Below are positions 10,320 to 21,229 of a DNA stretch of 64,000 nt, in pieces. The position numbers and the translations under genes were made by a program. Each line of letters starts with the position of its first letter. The first letter of the stretch is position 1. A model generated the notes under the pieces. The model was not told where the DNA came from. It saw only the letters and a program-made list of their open reading frames with translations, and searched no databases. Origin of the DNA: Vandiemenella viatica (taxonomy: Eukaryota; Arthropoda; Insecta; Orthoptera; Morabidae); contig JARYHS010013630.1 of assembly GCA_031002005.1 (NCBI GenBank), positions 26,565,112 to 26,629,111 of the forward strand, in the 5' to 3' direction.

Positions 10320-12065
10320 AATCACAATAGAAGGAAGCAGAAGAAGAATGGAGAAGAGGTACTGACGATTTGAAAAAGGCAGAGATTTTAAGTAACTGGT
10401 TCAGTGAAAGCATTAGGGACAATGAATCAGAAACAGGAGGGTCTAATTAGGAGAACGAGCTTAACAACACAATTAGAAATGACAATAGTAAAAAATTTGA
10501 AATTCATCCTGAAGAAATCATGAGGGAAATAAGAAAGCTGGAAAAATATAAGGGGGCTGGTGAAGATAATATTACTACATATATCTTAAAGATAGCCGGA
10601 TGTGACATTGTACCTTATCTTGAAATATTATTTAAATTGAGTCTGGATACTTGCTGCTTACCACAGGACTGGAAAAGTGCAATAGTAATACCAATACATA
10701 AAGGAGGGGTGAGAAATAGAGTTGAGAATTACAGGCCAATTATTTCACATAAGTGGTAGGTAAATTAATGGAAAGATTGATATGCAACCACATCAGAAAT
10801 ATATGTGAGGAACGTAAGTGGTTTTCAAGCAGGCAAGATGAGTTCAGGCAAGTATATTCATGCGAATCTCAGTTGGTGGGATATATGCAAGATATTTCAG
10901 ATGAAATGGACAAGGGAGGCCAAATTGATAGTGTAGCACTAGATCTGTCAAAGGCGTTTGACAGAGTGAGCCACAAAATGGTAGTAAATAAGTTAAAAAC
11001 TATTGGAGTGGATGAGAAAGTGATTTCTTGGGAAGAAGAATTTAAAAAAAGTAGAAAACAGAAAGTTAGGGTGGAAATGTAGTATCAAAAGAAGTAGAAG
11101 TAAAAATGGGAGTGCCGCAGGGTAGCGTATTGGGACCATTGCTATTCAAAATTCTAATGAATAATTGTGTTGATTGTTTACTATCTGAAATTAGATTGTT
11201 TGCAGATGACATAATGCTGTATAAAAGAATCAAAACGATAGAGGATTGTTGCAGGGTGATCTAGACAGGATATCTAGTTGGGTTGGTAAACATGGGATGA
11301 AGATAAATGCAAAGAAGAGTAAGCTTATTAGATACACAAATAAAAAACGAGAATTGCTTGCTGAAGACTTGAAATGTAAATATCTTGGCATTACTTTTGA
11401 TAACAAGCTTAACTGGGCAGGATACATTGGACAGGTGGTAGGTAAAGGTTTCAAAGTTCTGAATTTGTTGGAGAGAGTGATGAGGGGATGCACGAGAGAA
11501 GTAAAGGAATTGGGTTACAAAACTTTGGTCAGAACTTTGCTCGAATATGGTAGTGAAGTATGGGACCCTCATTTTACGTATCAAATACGGGAGTTGGATA
11601 GGGTGCAAAAAAGGGCTGCTAGATTTGTTTCTGGAAATTATCGCAGAATGCAATCAGTGACGGATATGATAAAGGAGCTGGAATGGGATTCATTGCAAGA
11701 TAGGAGGAGGATGAGGAGGGTCATGGGAGTGTACAGGGCATATACTGGCGATGAGGCATGGAAAGATATTGGCGTAGGTATAAAAGTAGTGCATGGAAGG
11801 GAAAAGATGACCATGACCACAAGCTGGCACTCGATTTCAGGCACAAGGGTGTGGGAAGATTCTCTTTTTTATGTGAGAGTATCAGGGATTGGAATGAGTT
11901 ACCATGAGAAATGATGAATAATTTACCGAAAACGTTGAAAGAATTTAAAGATAAAATTTGTAGAGGGTAAATGTAAGTGGCTGCAGGATAGGGGGAAGAT
12001 GGGGGTGTAGGGAAATTGCCACCGGAGCCTGTGCTCCATTGCAATTAAATTACTTAATTAAATTA
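10320..12065 (+). mobile_element. CR1-like non-LTR retrotransposon (LINE), best copy
   Basis: This is the most complete member of the dominant LINE family. It starts 5' truncated, inside the region before the reverse transcriptase (a 'KAEILSNWFSESI'-like stretch near 10375-10410). It runs through the RT and the C-terminal thumb-like region, and ends in a shared 3' terminus: 'ccaccggagcctgtgctc', 'cattgcaattaaatt', then an AT-rich 'acttaattaaattaaa' tail rather than poly(A). The same 3' terminus recurs near 49705-49745 (plus) and, reverse complemented, near 25500, 53915 and 54820. The RT resembles the CR1/Jockey group; the exact clade needs a phylogeny. No target duplication was found. Confidence 0.85.
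10400..11914 (+). pseudogene. CR1-like reverse transcriptase, frameshifted
   Basis: The frame must change near 10757, near 11075-11090 and near 11235, so no full protein can be made. In order: 'KYKGAGEDNITTYILK' (10547-10594), 'NYRPI' (10730-10745), 'VGKLMERLICNHI' (10756-10794), 'LDLSKAFDRVSHK' (10939-10977), 'GVPQGSVLGPLLF' (11108-11146) and the catalytic 'LFADDIMLY' (11196-11222). A long intact C-terminal frame follows at 11246-11914, with 'KCKYLGITFDNKLNW' and 'VQKRAARFVSGNYRR'. In a working element this protein copies its own RNA at a nicked target. The endonuclease domain is missing because of 5' truncation. Confidence 0.85.
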
Positions 12066-12900
12066 AACATAATCACTGAAGCTTGCAGCAACACTGGCAA
12101 TAACTCATTCGTTTTAAAACGAATGAATCACTGAGTTTTGGTTAGCAATATACTAAACTATAAAGCACTCTCAGTTACCAGACAGTAGATACACAGAGAC
12201 TGCGCATCATACTTCGGTATGCTTTTTTAATTCAGGAAACAATACTTGAGTTAATTTATAATGTTAAACAGGGACAAACTTAAGCCTAAGTTCCATAAAA
12301 ATGAAATTGTTTCGTTTTATGCTAGATGTATAATAATCAGTTAATAATCAATAAATCCTATAAATCTGTAGTCATTAAAATTAAAGAAATTATCAAACGA
12401 ATAATAATAAAAAAAACTCGATGAGAACGAACATCAAAATATAATCTTTGGAACAATTTACCAAAATACATAGTTATATGTCTGTAAATTTATTTGTAAT
12501 AAATATTATACAAAATGCCTGCGAGAGAAACAAAAAAATCATAATTTACAATTTTGCTATAGAACTATTTAACTTACAATGATTAAAACTACCATATGTG
12601 TTAAACCCATGATTCAATCTGATAGTATGTGGCATTTCGTTGAGAACCGTCCATAAGATTTTGCGTTTTGGGAGGACTGACAGACATCTGCACAGCCAGT
12701 TTTGTTTCTGTAGAAGGCTGTTTGTGTGTGATCTTTTACGAGTTATAAAACAGACTTCAGCTTGGAACACTTTTATCAGATTGAATTGATAACTCAAGGA
12801 CAAAACCGAAATTAAATAATTACTTTCTACACACATAACGCGAAAACTAACCAACAAATTTCAGTGACACTACATACGGTTTTTCTGTACACGCATCACG
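12066..12900. other. Unassigned AT-rich sequence
   Basis: Nothing is recognised. There is a short perfect palindrome near 12107-12126 and a 103-codon minus frame at 12546-12857 without recognisable motifs. Confidence 0.4.
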
Positions 12901-12902
12901 TA

Positions 12903-13565
12903 CAAGGGGTGATCAAATGAAAAGGTACGAAACGACACGGTGGGTACAAATGTAGACTTTATGCAAAATATACACCATAGGCCTGAGCACAACGATCCCA
13001 CTGATGAACAAGCCGCAGGATTCCTTGTTCCCAGAATTCCTGTGGCCGTGACGAGACCCAGTCCTTCACAGCGTCCATGAGTACGTAGTCCGAGTTGAAG
13101 CGCTACCCTTTCAGGTCTTTCTTCAGTGGATCAAACACAGGGAATCGCTGGGCGACATGTCAGGACTGTAGGGCGGATGGTCCAACGTCTCCCACTTGAA
13201 CTTGGCCAGTTCCATATGTGTGACTCTGGAGACGTGTGGACGCGCGTTATCATGGAGCAGAACCACACCCTCCGTGAGCAGCCCCAGTCTTTTGTTCTTG
13301 ATGGACCTGCGTAGGCGTCGGAGTGTCTCACAGTACACATCTCCCACCTGTACGCCATCCTGTCCTCATACGGACTGCCGCATCATTTGGACGCCGCTTT
13401 TGATAAGAGCCTCTGCTCTCTACTGCGCATGCGGGCGCCAGCGCATGCTCAGATCCCAGTCAGAGACTCCAATCGCATCCCGAGATGTCTCGCTACGTAA
13501 ATATGCAAATATTTAACTGTTACGTTTTTACGTCGTTTCGTACCTTTTCATTTGATCACTCCTTG
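12903..13565 (-). mobile_element. Mariner, internally deleted, with intact ends
   Basis: The 663-bp element is flanked by TA at 12901-12902 and 13566-13567. The terminal inverted repeats, about 34 bp, match at all but one position; both contain GTGATCAAATGAAAAGGTAC. The interior keeps only part of a transposase on the minus strand. A full mariner is about 1.3 kb, so about half is missing. The nearly identical ends mean a transposase in trans could still have moved it. Confidence 0.93.
13123..13358 (-). pseudogene. Mariner transposase fragment
   Basis: The minus-strand frame covers the second and third catalytic aspartates: 'LLHDNARPH' and, 34 residues later, 'YSPDMSPSD'. That spacing is the mariner D-34-D signature. 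The first catalytic Asp and the N-terminal helix-turn-helix region are deleted. The two marginal frames at 13123-13347 and 13131-13358 differ only by frame; the transposase is in the first. Confidence 0.88.
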
Positions 13566-13567
13566 TA

Positions 13568-14460
13568 AAAATAAAGAAAATTTCAACAGATTTACGCACA
13601 ACAATTAATGGCTTATGTCATTAGTTAAAATATAGGAGACTTTTCATTTGATAAGTTACGCAGAACCCGAATAAAATAGCTGCAAAAATGGAAACTGGAT
13701 TTTTTCTTGTCTCCTTGTATGCATCATGCAAAAACAACGAAGCTGCACATAATGACATCGTCTACCACTCGTTAACATGAACTATATATCTATTCGGATT
13801 AGTAACATACTTCCTGATGATACAAAGACGAAAAGTGTAGGTTCTGAAATTTTTGTCTATCTGTGTAAGTGTTGCGCAAGAACTAACGGAATTTCAGTAA
13901 GACACACATAGCAGTAATTTATGTCGTCAGTAAACATATAAAATATTTTCTTACCAGCTTATCAACTTATTTCCCTATTAGACAGCGATCAAAACCGTAA
14001 ATTTTGGCTGTCTGTTCAAGCATCCAGCAAAAATTAAAGAGCGCATTTCAAAGAAACTAAAACATAGGACAACTAATAGCATATGCTATCAGGTACCAAA
14101 TAGGATACTTTTCATCCCGATACCTTACAGAGTTCTCGAAGAGGAAAGGCCCAAATCGTAAATTTTGGTATTTTTGTCCGTCTGTGAATGGATCAAGCGA
14201 AAACTAAGGAAACGGATTTCCACAAAACTTCACACAGTGATGGCTTAAATGTCGTTACTAGATATATATGACAATTTCTGTACCCATTAATTCCATAACG
14301 ACCAAATCGACGTGCCTCAAAACAGTATATGTGTTTTGAGCAACTGTAGCATGCAGAGCGTTAATATAGTACATACTATTAAGTTTCCATAGTAGTCACC
14401 ATAAAATCTAAGCAGCGGGGAATAACGTAGTGTCATTTTTACCTTTGTATAGATATGTAC
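13568..14460. repeat. Degenerate repeated units of about 150-180 bp
   Basis: A similar string recurs at 13837-13960, 13990-14110 and 14155-14290. Each unit has a 'gtaaattttgg'-like start, 'ctgtctgt' or 'tctgtg', then 'agc(g/a)aaaa-ta-aa-gg--tttc--aaa-act'. Units share perhaps two thirds of positions by eye. The pattern is non-coding and I cannot name the family. Confidence 0.4.
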
Positions 14461-14507
14461 CAGTCCTCTTTCATAAATACCAAAATTGATCAATTATTTT
14501 GCCAATA

Positions 14508-15816
14508 GATTGGATCAAAAAGTAAGGTGAAATTGTCATTTAAAACTCCCGGGCATTAGGGAGGCAGGTAAATTTTTTTCCTATGTTGGTAGGACTGTCT
14601 GTAACATTTGCAAAGAGTCTGTTTGTCAAAGGGTTTAATTATCTCTGAGTTACACGTGCTTTTGTATACAACCATAAGTGAATTTTTCGATTTTTACAAT
14701 GGGTGATTTTGTTGAGCATAGAACTTGCATCAAATTTTGTTTTCGGAACGAATATTCTTGTGCGGACACGTTGAAAATGTTGCGGAAGGCCTTTGGTGAT
14801 CAAACAATGGTGCAAAAAAACGTTTACAAGTGGTACAACGAGTTCAAAGTGGGCCGAGAACATGTTGAAGACGAACCGCGCTCTGGACGACCATCAACGT
14901 CTACCGACGAGGGCCACGTCCAAAAGATCAGAGATTTTGTGCTTGAAAATCGTCGATTGACAATTAGAGAACTCGCTGATAGTGTTGGAATATCATTTGG
15001 CTCAGCCCAAACCATTTTGAAATATGTTTTGTGTCTCAAACGTGTCAAGTCTTGAATGGTGCCAAAATCGCTCAATTTTTTTGAAAAAAAAAAGCATCAC
15101 GTTAATGTGTGTGAAACTTTGTTGTCTGACTATCAGGACCACTTGAAATGCATCATTACTGGAGACGAGACTTGGATTTACACATACGACCCTGAAACCA
15201 CCGACCAATCCAGCGAATATCGTGCAAAAGGTGAAGCAAGACCGAAAAGACCACGGCAAAGTCGATCGAAAATCAAGGTCATGTTGACAGTTTTCTTTGA
15301 TTATCGTGGTGTGGTGCACTATGAATTTCTTCCGCCGGGCCAAACTGTCAACAAAGAATATTTTTTGAGCGTTATGCGTCGTTTGCGTGAAGCTATTCGT
15401 CTGAAACGGCCGGAATTATGGGCGAACAACTCTTGGTTCCTTCATCACGATAATGCACCATATCATACTGCATTGATTCTTCGCGACTTTTTTGCAAAAA
15501 ACTCGACTCATATCGTTCCGCAACCACCGTGTTTGCCTGATTTGGTTCCGTGCGACTTCTGGCTATTCAGCAAACTCAAAAGGCCAATGCGGGGACGCCG
15601 TTTTGACACGATTGAAGAGATAAAAACCGAATCGAAGAAGGTTTTGAAGGCTATACAGGAAAAAGACTATTCCGACTGTTTCGAGGACTGGAAAAAGCTT
15701 TGGAAAAAGTGCGTTTTATCGGACGGAGATTACTTTCAATGGGATGAAATTGATTTGGAAGAATAAATAAAGAATTTACATTTTATAAACAATTTCACCT
15801 TACTTTTTGATCGGCG
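14508..15816 (+). mobile_element. Full-length mariner element
   Basis: The element is about 1309 bp, the usual mariner size, with TA on each side (14506-14507 and 15817-15818). The inverted ends share GATCAAAAAGTAAGGTGAAA (14513 on the plus strand; reverse complement ending at 15812). The outermost bases differ (GATTG left, CGCC right). A single transposase gene fills the interior. The sequence right of the element (15870 on) is a SINE, not part of it. The low decay suggests recent arrival compared with most repeats here. Confidence 0.95.
14678..15766 (+). pseudogene. Mariner transposase, one premature stop
   Basis: The gene is one open frame of 362 codons broken only by TGA at 15053-15055, where relatives usually have arginine. 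A CGA-to-TGA change (CpG decay) explains it. The likely start is the ATG at 14699 ('MGDFVEHR'), giving 355 codons, close to the family norm. The N-terminal half has the helix-turn-helix DNA-binding region ('DTLKMLRKAFGD', 'LTIRELADSVGISFGSAQTIL'). The catalytic triad is complete: Asp in 'ITGDETW' (15164-15166), Asp in 'HHDNAPYH' (15449-15451) and Asp in 'LVPCDFWLF' (15554-15556). The last two are 34 residues apart, the DD34D signature. As it stands only a 125-residue N-terminal piece would be made from the first ATG. Confidence 0.95.
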
Positions 15817-15869
15817 TATTATGATATATTCCCGATGATGGTGCGTTAAAATTGCAGAAGCTACGGCAC

Positions 15870-16063
15870 TTTTTGTTTGTGGCTTTGCGCCTCGTGGACG
15901 TCGAGACAGGCGGGATAGGACTTAGCACACGGAACGGGAAGGAATTCTGCCATGGCGTTTTGAAAGAATAGAAAACCCAAATATGTATGTCCGGACGGGA
16001 ATTCGAACCGTCTTCCTCTCGAATGCGAGGCCAGAGCGCTAACCGTTCACCCACCACGCTCGA
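15870..16063 (-). mobile_element. SINE family 1, minus strand
   Basis: Read on the minus strand: head 'cgagcgtggtgggtgaacgg', box B 'ggttcgaattccc', body 'ggttttctattctttc', and tail 'cgacgtccacgaggcgcaaag'. It has only a short A-rich end and about 40 bp of the body is deleted. It lies about 50 bp from the mariner end. Confidence 0.85.
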
Positions 16064-16629
16064 TCACAAACTATGACAGATCGACTTCACTCTGTTCGTA
16101 CTCACGCCAGTCCTTACAGAGAAGCCGTGAGAACGATACTCAAGTATGTGATCAACAAACATCAAATATTCCAAATTAGTGTCAGTGTTTAAAACATTCA
16201 CATGTCACCTATATTCAGAAGAAGAGGAGGAGGTCGAAGAAAACGGAATATGCAGGGCTGCTCGTCTGGGTTTTCTCACCCAGCCAATATATTCCTACAG
16301 TCTATTTGTGAATTAACAGCTAGATCAGAAAACTCATAGCTAGTGCAGAAAATAACTTGCTAAGGGGACCTTCATATAATCTTTATATTATTCAACTGAT
16401 TTCTGATACGATGTAAAAAAAAAAATGGCAGTAAATTTAAGTTTTCCATCATAGGAGGCTACATGTTAAGTAGCGTGACAAAGCCAACTCTCTAAATATC
16501 ACAGCCGTTGGAAATGATATGAAACTAGTTTTATTTTGATAAAGTACAAACGCGTGATTACTTTCTTTCAAGTTAACTATATTATGATACGAAGTTCTTA
16601 TGCACATATATTAATACCATCATACCCTG

Positions 16630-16745
16630 CCAAGCATATAGAGAATTTCGGGAGATCCAGGATTCGATCCGCGATTCAGATTTAGTATCCCGAAATCACC
16701 CGAGGTGAACATAAAAATGGTTCTGTTATATAAATCGGATTCTTT
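16630..16745 (+). mobile_element. SINE family 1, possible remnant
   Basis: 'ggattcgatccgcgattcagattt' and 'cccgaaatcacccgaggtga' fit the box B and body of SINE family 1 loosely. It stops where the next copy begins. This is a weak, old copy. Confidence 0.4.
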
Positions 16746-16960
16746 CCATTGGGTGAGCAGTAACAGCAGGAGCGGGAGGACGCGGGTTCGAATCCCGCCA
16801 GCTAGATTTCAGTTTTTACATGGTTTCCGAAAATAACTCCAGCAGAATGCCGGGATGGTCCTTTCAATAGGCCATGGCCGAATTCCTTCCCCGGCCACCA
16901 TTCATTCCCGGTTCTAGTGAAGTCGAGAAGTCAATAAGCCGTAAAAACCTAATAAAAGAC
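16745..16960 (+). mobile_element. SINE family 1, diverged copy
   Basis: It shows 'gggaggacgcgggttcgaatccc' (box B), 'ccgggatggtcctttcaatagg', 'ccatggccgaattccttccc' and an 'aagccgtaaaaac' tail. The head is damaged upstream of box B. Confidence 0.75.
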
Positions 16961-17329
16961 AACAGAATTGCTACCCGTTCCTTGCCAATACCCTCAACCT
17001 GGCTCAAACGACTGTGTATCAAAAATCCAATAGTGTTAAATTAAAAATTAATAAGAGTAATGTGTAGTTAAACAAGTTATCAATACGTAAACAGTCAGTA
17101 CAAAGTGATTCCACCATTATTATAGAGCATTTACACAGTCAGAATGCCAAGAATAGAGCAGGAAGAACTGGAGAAGAGCCGTAAAAGATAAATATTACTT
17201 GAGAAGAAGGAGGAAAAATGAATATTTACACAAGAAAAGAGAGAAAATTACATACAAATTAAGACAAAGAAATTTTTAAAACTTTTGAACACATAGGCTA
17301 ATGTTATAGGGTGATCAGAAAAATATTTT

Positions 17330-17565
17330 TTTTAGGAATTTACGTCTTGTCGACGTCGAACTCATTGGAGGTTATGGAAGGCTGGGTCAAGGAACAGAAT
17401 GGAACTATGTGAGCATTGTATTTTGAAGGAACTATGTGAGCATTTGCCTGGCGTGAGTTTGGGAAACCATGTCAAAATGAAAGGATGGCCGGACAGGAAT
17501 CTGAACCCATGTCCTTCGGAAAGTCAGGCCCGAGCGTTACCGCATACCCACCAGGCACAGTGAAA
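17330..17565 (-). mobile_element. SINE family 1, diverged copy with internal duplication
   Basis: On the minus strand the tRNA-like head and box B lie near 17495-17560 and the tail near 17330-17360 ('cgacgtcgaca'). A block 'ggaactatgtgagcatt' occurs twice (17400 and 17429), a short local duplication inside the copy. Confidence 0.65.
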
Positions 17566-18470
17566 ATATTCGACTTCAATTCCAAATTTACAAAAGAAAG
17601 TTGCACGATGTCTAAAGAACTTTTAATGTATTTGAAAAGAACCAAGATTAAGGAAAACGATATTGATTGCAAAGTTGTGTATCTTCAACGGAAACTGCAA
17701 CCAAAAATAACGCTGTCAGATAAATGGAGACAGTCCATCAGTAAACGCGTGAAGAATTTCTCGGAAGAAAAAAGGACTGTACTGTTGTACTAGATTCCAA
17801 GAGGTTTATGAGCTGCTAAAAGCTAAATAGAAATGGTAATTCCGAAACATTTTCAAGATCGACTTGATGAAACTGAGCTCAAAAGAAGGCATAAACATTG
17901 CGTCAGCCTCTAACAAGAAGACAATCTTGTAATGTATATCCTCATATAAATCCCTTTAATGGTTCTTTAACAAAGCTTCTTTTTTTTTTTTGCCGATCTT
18001 CTGATGCATTCTACCAACCGATGTACCAACCTCTTTCCAGTTTAGCTTCTGAATAAAAAGTGAATAATAGGCACTACCATTACAAAAAGAAAACCATAAA
18101 CCTGAATTACAACGCCACGAAAATACCTCTCGCGGATATCAGATTTAAGGCGCAGACTTTGTAGTAAATAAGACTTAGCACAGGCTGTCCGAACGAAAGA
18201 AGAAGATAAGTAAAACGTATTGCCGTAATCACTGGATCTCGTTCCTCGCCTTTAAATGCTTTCCGGAAGGAACGTTATAAATTGTCTTAAACCTGTTAAA
18301 GAGCTGCTGCGGAATGTTTGGGGTTTATACAGTAGCGAAAGGAAGAAATAAACAAGGCGGTGTAAACCTCTTTTGTCGGCTGCTCGAAATAGCTCTGTTT
18401 AACGGCTGTCACGAGATCGGTGGCAACAAACCTTGAAACTTTGCGCAGTTATATTTGGAGATAGGACCCA
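17566..18470. other. Unassigned
   Basis: A plus-strand open frame (17485-17793) crosses out of the SINE into a lysine-rich stretch. I see no family resemblance. There is a poly(T) run near 17981-17991. Confidence 0.35.
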
Positions 18471-18660
18471 GCGTGTGGGGTGAGTGGTAACGCTCAGGCC
18501 TCGCATTCGGGAGGACGCGGGATCGAATACCCGCCCGCCTATACAGATTTCTGCTTTCCATGGCTTCCAGTAATGCCGGGATGGTTCCTTCAAATACCAT
18601 GGCTGAATTCATCCCCGTTCCTTGCCCACAGACCTTTCTCACCACTTAAATACTCGTCAG
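18471..18660 (+). mobile_element. SINE family 1
   Basis: The head 'gcgtgtggggtgagtggtaacgctc' runs into 'aggcctcgcattcgggagg'. Box B is 'gggatcgaatacc' and the body is 'tgccgggatggttccttcaaata'. The terminal part after the 'cccgttccttgccc' block is diverged and there is no poly(A). Confidence 0.8.
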
Positions 18661-19835
18661 TTTATGAGAATTTCCGCGAATACAAAGCTTTTTCTACTGA
18701 ATTGTAGTGACTGAATTGCTATTTTTTTCCTCTCTCCCCATATGACTACCATCTGTTTCTCTCTTTAATATTTATTAGTTCCTTAAAAATCAACAAACAT
18801 TCTTAAAATTTTGCAGAGCGGATCCTTATGGCCAAATACAGGCCAAGTTAGTATTTCGGTCAAATCGGATCACGTGGTCATGACGTACAACCCTTAACAT
18901 TAATTTTTTTGTATGTAAAAACTCATTTTTGTTATTTTTCGACGGTGCAATACATACCGACCTTTCGGCATCCAAAAACTCATTTCATTGTTCCTAAAAA
19001 CTATTTTTTTTGTCGGCTTTAGACATTGTACAACGCATTTTTTTAAATTTAAATTAATTTTAAAAAGTCGAACAGTGATAAAACTCGTGAAATAGAAAAC
19101 ATCAGGTCACTTGATTTTTTACATGCGACGGTAAAAACTCATTTTCAGTCACTTAATTCGCGATCTGGGTATAATCCTTGTAATGAATTAATAAGTATGA
19201 AGTGGCTGTGTATTGAGGCAGCGAGTGGTATCTGCAAGAATTTGGCGGTTCAGCTTGTGTCAGACAGACAGTGCTACGTGACGCAACAAAGCGCCCAGAT
19301 TTAGTCGTCCGGTGGGTGACTAAACATGCTACCTAGCTTGGACTTTCAATGTATTTATTGCCCATCATAAATAGCCTTATGGTTCACTTTGCACTTGGGC
19401 AAGTTTCGGAAAAAAAAAATCGTCAAAAGCCGTTAGCTGGTGACGGCTACCGAAAAAATTCGTTACTACCGTTTCCCGTTAAAGAGGCGTGCTCGAAGAG
19501 GGGTGCGGAGAATCCAGCCAATAAAGTAGCTCGTTAGCGACATTATTAACTTTTGGGTGTTCTGTTTATCTGGTGAACTATCTATAGTAAAATGGTATTT
19601 AATATTTTGTACAGATAGACTTTGACCGGGATTAAGTTCATAACTTGTGAATCGAAGTTTGTACGCCGGAATAATAAATACACTGATTACTATTAAATAT
19701 ATACTCAATCAATAAGGACGTGTATTCTGTTTCAGGTTATCGGAAGCACGATATAAACTAAAATTGATTACCCAATTATTATTCTCGATTCACAAACATC
19801 AAATACACAGTTAATACATTGGGCAAATTAATAAT
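18661..19835. other. Unassigned; recurrent AAAACTCATTTT word
   Basis: The string 'aaaaactcattt' occurs at about 18917, 18966 and 19134, with weaker matches in between. This may be an old degenerate tandem array. No gene is recognised. Confidence 0.35.
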
Positions 19836-19839
19836 TTTA

Positions 19840-20455
19840 AACACAATTCGTCAAGTACTTCGCAACCCCATGTGTATTCGGTCAGATCATGTTTGTTGCA
19901 GGATGATGGGCACATAGGGCACTCGAGCATATGGTTCATAGTTTGATCTTCACCACATTCGCACTTAATACTGGTAGCATCAGTATAACCCCATTTTACC
20001 AGGTTTTCCTAGGACCTGCCCACCTCTGTTCGCAATAGATTTAAGAACCGCCAGACGTTCCAGTCCTCTGCGTGTCCAGGTGGCAAGCGCTCTGCAACTG
20101 TCAGTGGTCCCGAGATCTTGGGAACCCTCATTTTCCATAACTGTACTCTTGCCTTTTCAGGTGACCCAATCAGTTCCCGCGATATTTTCAGGAAGCTTTT
20201 CCTGGACTTGAGTCTCTGGGCTGGTGGTGTATGGCCGTGTAGTTTATGAGCGCTTTCCCGTTCTACTTTGGTCCTCTCCTTGTTCGCAGTCACTTCTCTC
20301 CTGATACTGGGCGGTGCAATCCCCGAAAGCTGGTAAAACTTGTCATCTCGTGTAGACTTTAGGCAGCCTGTCACTAGTCTACAGGTGTTATTGAGGGTTA
20401 ATAACAGATATGGATGCAACGATGATACTCTTCGGCTTAACGAAACTCTACATTT
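19840..20455 (-). mobile_element. Jockey-type LINE, C-terminal remnant
   Basis: Only the extreme C-terminal part of a Jockey/R1-type polyprotein is present on the minus strand. It runs into a Cys/His knuckle and then stops. The RT and endonuclease are missing. Upstream on the minus strand (above 20455) the similarity fades. Confidence 0.75.
19845..20419 (-). pseudogene. Jockey-type ORF2 C-terminus, one stop codon
   Basis: The minus-strand frame starts near 20419 and reads 'NNTCRLVTGCLKSTRDDKFYQL', split by the printing limit here, then 'SGIAPPSIRREV' and 'PAQRLKSRKSFL'. These motifs follow the RT and thumb in Jockey-group elements. A TAG at 20009-20011 closes the frame just before 'ENLVKWGYTDA' and a 'KCECGEDQTMNHMLECP' Cys/His motif that continues in the same frame to about 19845. 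The single nonsense change is the only break seen in this stretch. Confidence 0.7.
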
Positions 20456-21098
20456 AAAGTAAATACTTTAGATAATATTTTATTAAAGAACCATTATCTC
20501 ATACATCGAAAACTCCAATCTCGATGGATTAAGGGCGATTTGAATCAGCATCCTTCAACTATGAAGTCAGATCCTCGGTAGGGAAACAGGATACCCTCGT
20601 GCCATTACGGAATTTAACCAAGATAATGGAGATTAATTTTGGTGCAAAGCACCCTCTGCCACCCATATTTCTCTGAATATAAATTTATGTGAGAGAAAGT
20701 TATGAACGCCAAAAATTATGGAGGGACATTCTGAAAAAATTATCTGTAACAGTGATGGAATTTGAAGTGAGGATTCATGCAGATCTATGCACCGAAGCAG
20801 ATGCGTTGCAATTAACTGCAATCAGGAGGTGAGATGACAGCAGTGTGGTGACGCAGCGCAGTGGAAATGTCACCGCCAATTGAGGAGGTTAGGAGCTCTC
20901 AAACGCGCCGCAGCCTCCGGCCGACCAGGGCCAATTGCGGCGCGACTAAAATGTCAGGGCAGAGCTGGCGCCGCGCGTACCAACCCAACACAGGGGGGGC
21001 TACTCAACCACTTGTCTCTATCTCGTTTAAAATAGAGAGCTTAAAGTCGATACAACTGACATCACTACTTGCTAGCTATGACCCCGCAAGTATTACTC
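20456..21098. other. Unassigned; GC-rich patch
   Basis: Positions 20850-21005 are markedly G+C rich with CpGs ('aaacgcgccgcagcctccgg', 'ctggcgccgcgcgtacc'). No gene is recognised. It is a candidate CpG-rich regulatory stretch or repeat fragment. Confidence 0.35.
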
Positions 21099-21229
21099 TT
21101 AAGGCCCATTCACAACAGCGGTCAGCTCAGTTCATCTCAGATCAAAAATCGCTATACACGTAATCCAAGGGGAGCATTCACACTACGTGGTTTGCTCAGG
21201 TCAGGACAAGGCAGGTCAAACAGGAGATA

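Noticed and set aside
12107..12126. Perfect 20-bp palindrome
   Set aside because: Short, single, with no associated structure; expected by chance in AT-rich DNA of this length.
13126..13516. Plus-strand open frames opposite the deleted mariner
   Set aside because: They are complements of the transposase fragment.
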